64,000 nt of DNA, from assembly GCA_964251965.1 (NCBI GenBank), contig CAXULQ010000004.1, forward strand, positions 186,001 through 250,000. The letters run 5' to 3'. The notes below the pieces were generated by a model. It worked only from the letters and a program-made list of their open reading frames with translations. It was not told the origin of the DNA and did not search any database. The position numbers and the translations under genes are program-made. The stretch comes from Mucilaginibacter_A sp964251965. GTDB taxonomy: Bacteria > Bacteroidota > Bacteroidia > Sphingobacteriales > Sphingobacteriaceae. Below, one piece after another: positions 58,710 to 64,000 of this stretch (position 1 is its first letter; each line of letters opens with the position of its first letter).

Positions 58710-59957
58710 ATGAAAAAAGGATATAGAACAACATTGATTATTATTGCCATTGTGTTGGTGGCCTCGCTGATCTGGTTTTTTGGGTTTCGTAAAAAGGAGC
58801 AGCCTGTCATTCTGGAAATACAAGCTCCTGCCACGGGTTATATTACACAAAACGTAACCGCAACTGGCACAATACAACCGGTAGATACGGTTGCAGTTGG
58901 AACGCAAGTTTCGGGCACTATTAAATACGTTTATGCTGATTTTAATTCCAAAGTTAAAAAAGGGGAACTGGTTGCGCAGTTAGACAAATCATTGTTGCAA
59001 GCTTCCGCCGATCAGATTATTGCTAACTTACAAACTGCCAAAAGCCAGTTGCTTTATCAGAAAAATAATTTTGAACGCCAAAAGCTGCTTTATAAAACTG
59101 ATGCCATCAGTAAAGCGGATTATGATGCTGCCGTAAATTCTTACAATGCTGCCGTTGCAAACGTATCAAGCACAGAAGCGCAATTGCGGTTAACGCAAAA
59201 AAATCTTTCTTATGCTGATATTTATTCGCCGATAGATGGCGTTGTGTTGTCCAGAAGCATCAGTCCGGGACAAACAGTAGCAGCCAGTTTTAGTACGCCA
59301 ACGCTTTTTGTAATTGCCAAAGACATTACCAAAATGCAAGTGCAGGCCAATGTAGATGAAGCTGATATTGGCAACGTGGGCAAAAACCAGCGTGTTTCTT
59401 TTACGGTTGATGCTTTTATTGATGATTCTTTTAACGGAACGGTGCAGGAAGTAAGGCTTCACCCCAAAACATCTTCTAATGTGGTTACTTATACCACCAT
59501 TATCAACGCGCCAAACCAAGACATGAAACTGAAACCGGGGATGACGGCCAACGTAATTATCTACACCAAAGAAGTAAATAATGCGATGCTGGTTCCGGCA
59601 AAAGCTTTACAATTTATGCCAGATTCTACCTTAAACGCAAACCACTTCGACATTAAGCCACTTAAAAAAGAGCAGGTAAAAGAAGCATCGGGCAATACGG
59701 CAGGTTCACATGCTTTAAGAAGCGACAGCACAGGCGTTGTTTCTGGCAAAGCGGCTACCATTTGGTTGAAAAAAGGCAATACGTTGTTGCAGAAACAAAT
59801 CACTATCGGCTTGAATGACAATACACACGTAGAAGTTTTAGCCGGATTATCATCCGCAGATTCTGTTATAAGCGGCATACAGCCAGCAGCGTTAAAAGTG
59901 CCTTCGAGCGGGACTTCATTTTTTCCAAGGCCGGGAGGGGCGAAAAAACCGAAATGA
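58710..59957 (+). CDS. MacA-like periplasmic adaptor
   Basis: Membrane-fusion protein of 415 residues. One N-terminal anchor helix (about 6-24) is followed by a biotinyl-lipoyl domain (GYITQNVTATGTIQPVD, GTQVSGTI), a coiled-coil hairpin (about 95-165) and beta-barrel domains (DEADIGNVGKNQRVSF, LKPGMTANVIIYT). A Ser/Lys-rich insertion near 315-345 carries an in-frame motif copy (VKEAS, 59676-59690). It starts 4 bases after the TolC gene and overlaps the ATPase gene by 4 bases. Confidence 0.93.
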   Translation: MKKGYRTTLIIIAIVLVASLIWFFGFRKKEQPVILEIQAPATGYITQNVTATGTIQPVDTVAVGTQVSGTIKYVYADFNSKVKKGELVAQLDKSLLQASADQIIANLQTAKSQLLYQKNNFERQKLLYKTDAISKADYDAAVNSYNAAVANVSSTEAQLRLTQKNLSYADIYSPIDGVVLSRSISPGQTVAASFSTPTLFVIAKDITKMQVQANVDEADIGNVGKNQRVSFTVDAFIDDSFNGTVQEVRLHPKTSSNVVTYTTIINAPNQDMKLKPGMTANVIIYTKEVNNAMLVPAKALQFMPDSTLNANHFDIKPLKKEQVKEASGNTAGSHALRSDSTGVVSGKAATIWLKKGNTLLQKQITIGLNDNTHVEVLAGLSSADSVISGIQPAALKVPSSGTSFFPRPGGAKKPK

Positions 59958-60706
59958 GCGACAAAAAAATATTAGAACTGCACGAAATCCGGCGGGAATT
60001 TAAAATGGGGGATGAGATCGTCCATGCCTTGAGAGGCGTTTCTTTCGAAGTAAAAGCCGGAGAATTTGTAACGATTATGGGCAGCAGCGGTTCGGGCAAA
60101 ACCACTTTATTAAATACGCTGGGCTGCCTGGACAAGCCATCTTCCGGCACATATTTATTGGATGGCGTAAATGTGGGCAACTTAACCCGGAACGAACTGG
60201 CACAATTGCGAAATCAGAAAATAGGTTTTGTATTTCAGGCTTATAACTTATTGGCGCGAACTTCTGCTTTGGAAAATGTAGAACTGCCTTTGTTTTACAA
60301 CCCAACCGTAAGCACTTCCGAACGGCGGGAACGCGCCATCAAAGCATTGGAAGCGGTAAAACTGGCCGATCGGATGGATCATTTGCCTAATCAGCTTTCG
60401 GGCGGACAGCAACAACGCGTAGCCATTGCCCGTGCTTTAGTAAACGAACCGGTGATGATTTTGGCGGATGAAGCAACCGGAAACTTGGATACGCGCACTT
60501 CCTACGAAATCATGTCGCTGATGCAGGAATTGAACGAAAAACAAGGCAAAACCATTGTGTTTGTAACCCACGAGCCTGATGTTGCCGCATTTAGCAGCCG
60601 AACCATTACCCTGCGCGATGGAAAAGTAACCAAAGATACCCTAAACGAAGCCAAACGATCAGCAAAGGAAATGCTGGCCGCGTTGCCAATAACGGAAGAT
60701 TATTAA
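59954..60706 (+). CDS. MacB-type ABC transporter ATPase
   Basis: ATP-binding subunit of 250 residues with Walker A GSSGSGKTT at 43-51, signature LSGGQQQR at 148-155 and Walker B ending in ILADEATG (169-176). The sequence (GEFVTIMGSSGSGKTTLLN) is typical of the LolD/MacB group. The permease, fused to the ATPase in Escherichia coli MacB, is encoded by a separate gene here, as usual in Bacteroidota. Confidence 0.95.
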   Translation: MSDKKILELHEIRREFKMGDEIVHALRGVSFEVKAGEFVTIMGSSGSGKTTLLNTLGCLDKPSSGTYLLDGVNVGNLTRNELAQLRNQKIGFVFQAYNLLARTSALENVELPLFYNPTVSTSERRERAIKALEAVKLADRMDHLPNQLSGGQQQRVAIARALVNEPVMILADEATGNLDTRTSYEIMSLMQELNEKQGKTIVFVTHEPDVAAFSSRTITLRDGKVTKDTLNEAKRSAKEMLAALPITEDY

Positions 60707-60719
60707 TTATCCCATTGAA

Positions 60720-61940
60720 ATGAAGATCTTAAATTTAATCAGGGTTGCTTTAAAAGCTTTACAACGCAACAAGCTCCGGGCTTTTTTAACCATGCTTGGC
60801 ATTATTATCGGCGTGGCTTCTGTAATTACGATTGGTGCCATTGGGGAAGGTTCTAAGATCAGTATCCACAATTCCCTTGCTGGTTTAGGTTCAAATTTAA
60901 TAACCATTATGCCCAACAGCAACGTGCCGGGCGGGGCCAGGCTGCAAGGTGCCAATGTAGAAACTTTAACGCTAAAAGATGTATTGGCCATACAAAACCA
61001 GGCAACGGATATCCGGGACATATCGCCTTCTTCACAGTCAAAAGGACAAGTAATCAATGGTTCTTTAAACTGGCCAACTACCATTCAAGGAGTAAGTGCC
61101 GGTTATTTGTCTATCCGTAATCTATCTGTCCGGAACGGGATTACTTTTTCTGATAAAGATGTGCGGACCTACGCCAAAGTGTGTTTGCTCGGCCAAACGG
61201 TGGTCAACAATATTTTTCCAAAAGGCATGGATCCATTAGGGAAAATCATTCGCTTTAATAAAATCCCTTTCCAGGTTATTGGTGTTCTTTCCCCGAAGGG
61301 ACAAAATACTTTCGGTCAGGATGAAGACGATATTATTTTAGCACCTTATACCACCGTCCAAAAAAGGATCATCGCCTCCATTTACTTTGGCAATATTTAT
61401 GCTTCTGCTAAAACCGAAGCTTTGTCGGATGCTGCTTCGGATGAAATTACACATATTTTAAGGGTAACACATCGGCTTCGGGCAACAGAAGATGATGATT
61501 TTGTGATCAGGACGCAGGCCGAACTCATCAAAACCCTTGGCTCGGTAACCGGTTTATTAACCGCTTTGTTAACAGCAATCGCCGGGATTTCTTTGGTGAT
61601 TGGCGGCATCGGAATCATGAACATTATGTACGTTTCGGTAACAGAACGGACCAAAGAAATTGGTTTGCGCATGTCTATCGGTGCCCGCGGAATTGATATT
61701 TTGATGCAGTTTTTAACCGAAGCCATTATGATCAGTATTACCGGCGGTTTGATCGGGATTATTTTTGGTGAAACTTTGGCGCTCATTATCGCTCATATAC
61801 TTTCCTGGTCTTCTATTGTTGATAAATCGTCCATCATCATTTCCTTTTCGGTTTGTACCGTCATTGGTGTTTTCTTCGGCTATTATCCTGCGTTAAAAGC
61901 ATCCAAGTTAGATCCGATTGAAGCGTTGCGGTATGAGTAA
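60720..61940 (+). CDS. MacB-type ABC transporter permease
   Basis: Membrane subunit of 406 residues with an N-terminal helix (FLTMLGIIIGVASVITIGAI, about 22-41), a periplasmic MacB_PCD domain (about 45-270) and three C-terminal helices with GGIGIMNIMYVSVTERTKEIGLRMSIGA. It ends in PALKASKLDPIEALRYE, the family hallmark. Together with the three upstream genes it would export a peptide, lipid or antibiotic-like compound across both membranes. Confidence 0.95.
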   Translation: MKILNLIRVALKALQRNKLRAFLTMLGIIIGVASVITIGAIGEGSKISIHNSLAGLGSNLITIMPNSNVPGGARLQGANVETLTLKDVLAIQNQATDIRDISPSSQSKGQVINGSLNWPTTIQGVSAGYLSIRNLSVRNGITFSDKDVRTYAKVCLLGQTVVNNIFPKGMDPLGKIIRFNKIPFQVIGVLSPKGQNTFGQDEDDIILAPYTTVQKRIIASIYFGNIYASAKTEALSDAASDEITHILRVTHRLRATEDDDFVIRTQAELIKTLGSVTGLLTALLTAIAGISLVIGGIGIMNIMYVSVTERTKEIGLRMSIGARGIDILMQFLTEAIMISITGGLIGIIFGETLALIIAHILSWSSIVDKSSIIISFSVCTVIGVFFGYYPALKASKLDPIEALRYE

Positions 61941-61950
61941 GGTTTGGGTT

Positions 61951-61973
61951 GATGCTTCTTTTATCGGGTAAAA
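61951..61973 (-). repeat. dispersed motif copy with full tail
   Basis: GATGCTTCTTTTATC followed by GGGTAAAA, 10 bases after the permease stop codon. It closes the export operon, where no other terminator is seen. Confidence 0.8.
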
Positions 61974-62042
61974 TATGGTAAAAGGCCGGTCGGTAATTTG
62001 ATTATTTAGTTTCCCGTTGCCTGAGTTTTGTAACTTTACAAC

Positions 62043-62849
62043 ATGAAATTTGTAGACATAAAAAATGACGTTGCGTTTCGAAAAATATTTGGAAACGAAA
62101 ACAGAAAAGAAGTGCTAATTTCTTTTTTAAACGCTGTTTTGTTATTGGAAAAGGACAACAAAATTATAACTGTTGATATTTTGACACCTTATCAGTTGCC
62201 ATCCCTGAAAGGCGGAAAAGTTACAATTGTTGACGTTAAAGCGAAAGACCAAAACCAAAAGACCTTTATTGTTGAAATGCAAGTAGCAGAAGTAGACGGT
62301 TTTGATAAGCGTGTGCTTTATTATGCTTCAAAAAGTTATTCCGGGCAAATTGAACGCGGTGACCAATATGAAAAGCTAAACCCAACTTTTTTTATAGGAA
62401 TTTTAGATTTTGAAGTAACTAAAAACCCAAGCTACATTAGCAGGCATAAGATTGTAGACATAGAAACAAATGAAAACTATATCAAAGACATTGAATTCAA
62501 TTTTATAGAATTACCAAAATTCAACAAAACGACGGAAGAACTTTTTACTATTGTTGACCAATGGGTTTACTTCATCAAAAATGCTGAAAACTTAGAAGTT
62601 ATTCCGGATAATATAAAGGATGAGGGTTTAAAATTCGCTTACCAAGATGCAGACAAACATAATTGGACTAAAGAGGAATTGGAAGCTTATGATTATGCGC
62701 TGATGCGCGAACAAGATGATAGAGGGCGTTTCACTTTAGTTTTAAGGCGGGAAAAGGAAGCTATCGCAAAAAAGTTGCTTAAATTAGGATTATCGTTAAA
62801 TGACATTGTTGAAACTACTGGGCTAACAGTTAACCAGTTAGAAAACTAA
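62043..62849 (+). CDS. Rpn-family recombination-promoting nuclease (PDDEXK_2)
   Basis: Protein of 268 residues of the Rpn/PD-(D/E)xK transposase-like family. The N-terminal VDIKNDVAFRKIFGNE is the signature. The nuclease core is TIVDVKAKDQNQKTFIVEMQ, with Asp and the Glu-x-Gln pair, and the C-terminal AIAKKLLKLGLSLNDIVETTG LTVNQLEN region is the usual end helix pair. No IS ends or partner genes are seen, so it is not placed within a mobile element. RecA-independent recombination is the activity reported for relatives. Phage-defence roles are also proposed. Confidence 0.87.
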   Translation: MKFVDIKNDVAFRKIFGNENRKEVLISFLNAVLLLEKDNKIITVDILTPYQLPSLKGGKVTIVDVKAKDQNQKTFIVEMQVAEVDGFDKRVLYYASKSYSGQIERGDQYEKLNPTFFIGILDFEVTKNPSYISRHKIVDIETNENYIKDIEFNFIELPKFNKTTEELFTIVDQWVYFIKNAENLEVIPDNIKDEGLKFAYQDADKHNWTKEELEAYDYALMREQDDRGRFTLVLRREKEAIAKKLLKLGLSLNDIVETTGLTVNQLEN

Positions 62850-62892
62850 ACGAAGAATAAAACTGCTGTATTTTATAAGTACCAAACACAAA

Positions 62893-62924
62893 AAAACGAT
62901 GGCCGATTTCGGCCGTCGTTTTTT
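62893..62924. terminator. bidirectional terminator
   Basis: AAAACGATGGCCG and CGGCCGTCGTTTT (one G-T pair) around a four-base loop, flanked by A and T runs, between convergent genes. Confidence 0.82.
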
Positions 62925-62928
62925 ATTT

Positions 62929-62942
62929 CATAAAAGAAGTAT
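62929..62942 (+). repeat. dispersed motif copy (GAAG type)
   Basis: CATAAAAGAAGTAT, immediately after the terminator T-run and 12 bases beyond the stop codon of the convergent YceI gene. Confidence 0.78.
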
Positions 62943-62954
62943 GCAAGGGGGGAA

Positions 62955-63539
62955 CTACTTCGCCTGCGCAAATTCCAACTTCAAATCAATCGTAACATCT
63001 TTGCCAACGGTTGCGCCGCCGGCCTCGGTTGCTGCGTTCCATTTCAAACCATAATCAAAACGGTTAATTATAGTATTGGCCTTGAAGCCAACTTTGGTGT
63101 TGCCGTAAGCATCTTTAGCTGTTCCGCCATAGGTAACGTCAAATTTTACCGGCTTGGTTACATCGCGAATAGTTAGGTTTCCCATCAAGGCATATTTGTT
63201 TGCAGCTAATTTTTTCATAGAAGTACTTTTAAAAACCATATTCGGGTATTTCTCGGCATTAAAAAAATCATCGCCTTTTAAATGCTTGTCGCGCATATCG
63301 TTGTCCGTATTTACGCTGGCAACATCGATAGAAAAATCAACATTGGCATCAGCAAAATCTGGTTTGGTGTTGCTTAATGTTCCGTTAAACTTTTTAAAAT
63401 TTCCTTCCACTTCAGAAATTACCAAATGCGTAACCGTAAATTTTGCAGAAGAATGTGCAGGGTCAACATTCCATTTGGTCTGGGCAAATAAACCCGATTG
63501 GCCAAGAATTAGTGCAGCAGCAATAAAAAGCTTTTTCAT
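62955..63539 (-). CDS. YceI-family periplasmic protein
   Basis: Lipocalin-like protein of 194 residues with a signal peptide (1-19, LFAQ). Family motifs: WNVDPAHSSAKFTVTHLVISEVEGNFKKFNG, HLKGDDFFNAEKYPNMVFKS and GNLTIRDVTKPVKFDVTYGG. It binds polyisoprenoids or similar lipids in the periplasm. The beta-barrel is complete. Confidence 0.93.
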   Translation of the reverse strand: MKKLFIAAALILGQSGLFAQTKWNVDPAHSSAKFTVTHLVISEVEGNFKKFNGTLSNTKPDFADANVDFSIDVASVNTDNDMRDKHLKGDDFFNAEKYPNMVFKSTSMKKLAANKYALMGNLTIRDVTKPVKFDVTYGGTAKDAYGNTKVGFKANTIINRFDYGLKWNAATEAGGATVGKDVTIDLKLEFAQAK

Positions 63540-63576
63540 TTTTTAAATTGTTTAAGTAGATATTTATTTTTCTGTT

Positions 63577-63593
63577 GTAAAAATAGCAGTATC
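63577..63593 (+). repeat. variant of the dispersed motif
   Basis: GTAAAAATAGCAGTATC contains the AGCAGTATC end with extra bases in the A-run. It lies 38 bases upstream of the YceI start codon. Confidence 0.35.
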
Positions 63594-63677
63594 AAAACAA
63601 CTATTTATTGGGATTAGGTAAAATAAATGTTGTAACATCTATTTATGGTTCGAAAAATAAAATTACACAACTAATTT

Positions 63678-64000
63678 TTAAGCTTCTTTATCAGCTGCTT
63701 CATAAATTGGATCTGAAACTGCAGCTGTAACCAACGCCTGTCCGGCCAAAAATGCTTCTGCGTATTCCTGGTTTAATACACGGTGCGGCAATTGGTGAGG
63801 GTAAAACTCCATATCCCACAAACCCGAATTGTGCCAAACCGTTAGGTGGTCCCAATCTGGCCGATCAATAATCGGATAAATGCAAACACCCCAAAAAGTA
63901 ATATTATTTTGCAGGATGATGGCGGTTTCATCTGCAATATATTTAATCCATTTCGGGCGGTCTTCTTTCGGGTGGCTGGTTTCTGTCAATACAACTGGTT
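63678..64000 (-). CDS. C-terminal part of a glycoside hydrolase-like protein (cut by window edge)
   Basis: The frame runs out of the window without a start, so about 107 C-terminal residues are visible. PVVLTETSHPKEDRPKWIKYI has the strand-ending Thr-Glu of clan GH-A enzymes, where the Glu is the nucleophile. It is followed by FWGVCIYPIIDRPDWDH and a C-terminal tail with LNQEYAEAFLAGQAL. This is the pattern of a GH1-like domain, sometimes fused to other domains in Bacteroidota. The family call is tentative. Confidence 0.5.
   Translation of the reverse strand, partial: PVVLTETSHPKEDRPKWIKYIADETAIILQNNITFWGVCIYPIIDRPDWDHLTVWHNSGLWDMEFYPHQLPHRVLNQEYAEAFLAGQALVTAAVSDPIYEAADKEA

Noticed and set aside
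62043..62849. Active transposon
   Set aside because: The Rpn-like gene has transposase ancestry in name only; no terminal repeats or target duplications are visible.
1..64000. tRNA or rRNA genes
   Set aside because: No cloverleaf with GTTCRA-type T-loop and acceptor pairing, and no rRNA-like conserved stretches, were found in the gaps read.

Overview
The window looks like a chromosomal segment of a Bacteroidota bacterium, most likely of the Sphingobacteriaceae (Pedobacter/Mucilaginibacter type). The signs are the moderate A+T content, the general lack of Shine-Dalgarno sites, a TTTG-N18-TAnnTTTG promoter, and family-typical neighbourhoods (DUF3822-rsmD-coaD-NUDIX-pyrE, fmt next to DUF1343, LytTR/LytS-like regulators, MG2-type secreted proteins). 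This assignment is an inference from gene content. No tRNA, rRNA, CRISPR array, complete insertion sequence or prophage was seen.

Layout. 1-3741: topA and mnmA, both on the minus strand. 3968-20544: a large plus-strand catabolic locus. It holds two GMC flavoprotein dehydrogenases, each with a gluconate-2-dehydrogenase-subunit-3-like partner, a cytochrome c lipoprotein, two Gfo/Idh/MocA oxidoreductases, four TIM-barrel sugar isomerase/epimerase-like proteins, a DUF1080 (3-keto-disaccharide hydrolase family) protein, an MFS permease, a NIPSNAP protein and a TolB-like propeller protein. Together they fit oxidation of glycosides at C3, cleavage of the keto-glycoside and processing of the keto-sugar, mostly outside the cytoplasm. 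20916-29772: an orphan NarL-type regulator, a DoxX-like protein, an LLM oxidoreductase, a zeta-like kinase with a small overlapping partner, clpB, a two-domain hydrolase and a RecD-like helicase. 29829-34782: DUF3822-rsmD, a HigBA module, coaD, a NUDIX gene and pyrE. 34937-42083: msrA, a thioesterase, a glycosyltransferase, fmt, a NamZ-like enzyme, a LolE-like permease and a HEPN/MNT pair. 42368-51123: an OYE-type reductase, a GH3 beta-glucosidase, an SDR, small enzymes, a frameshifted pseudogene and a PIN-domain toxin pair. 51343-64000: pyrophosphatase, a 2H phosphoesterase, a 904-residue MG2-type secreted protein, a LytTR/histidine-kinase pair facing a TolC-MacA-MacB export operon, an Rpn-like nuclease, YceI and the C-terminus of a glycosidase cut by the window edge.

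The most unusual feature is a short interspersed motif, core TAAAAGAAGYAT or TAAAAACAGYAT. It occurs about thirty times in the gaps between genes, in both orientations, very often within 20 bases after a stop codon and sometimes overlapping it. Several copies are paired head to head into perfect hairpins. It does not match any element I can name, and it is the main candidate for something undescribed. Other small-scale finds are two or three genes of about 55 codons, two decayed genes, a REP-like inverted repeat cluster and a near-perfect GC-rich palindrome between convergent genes.
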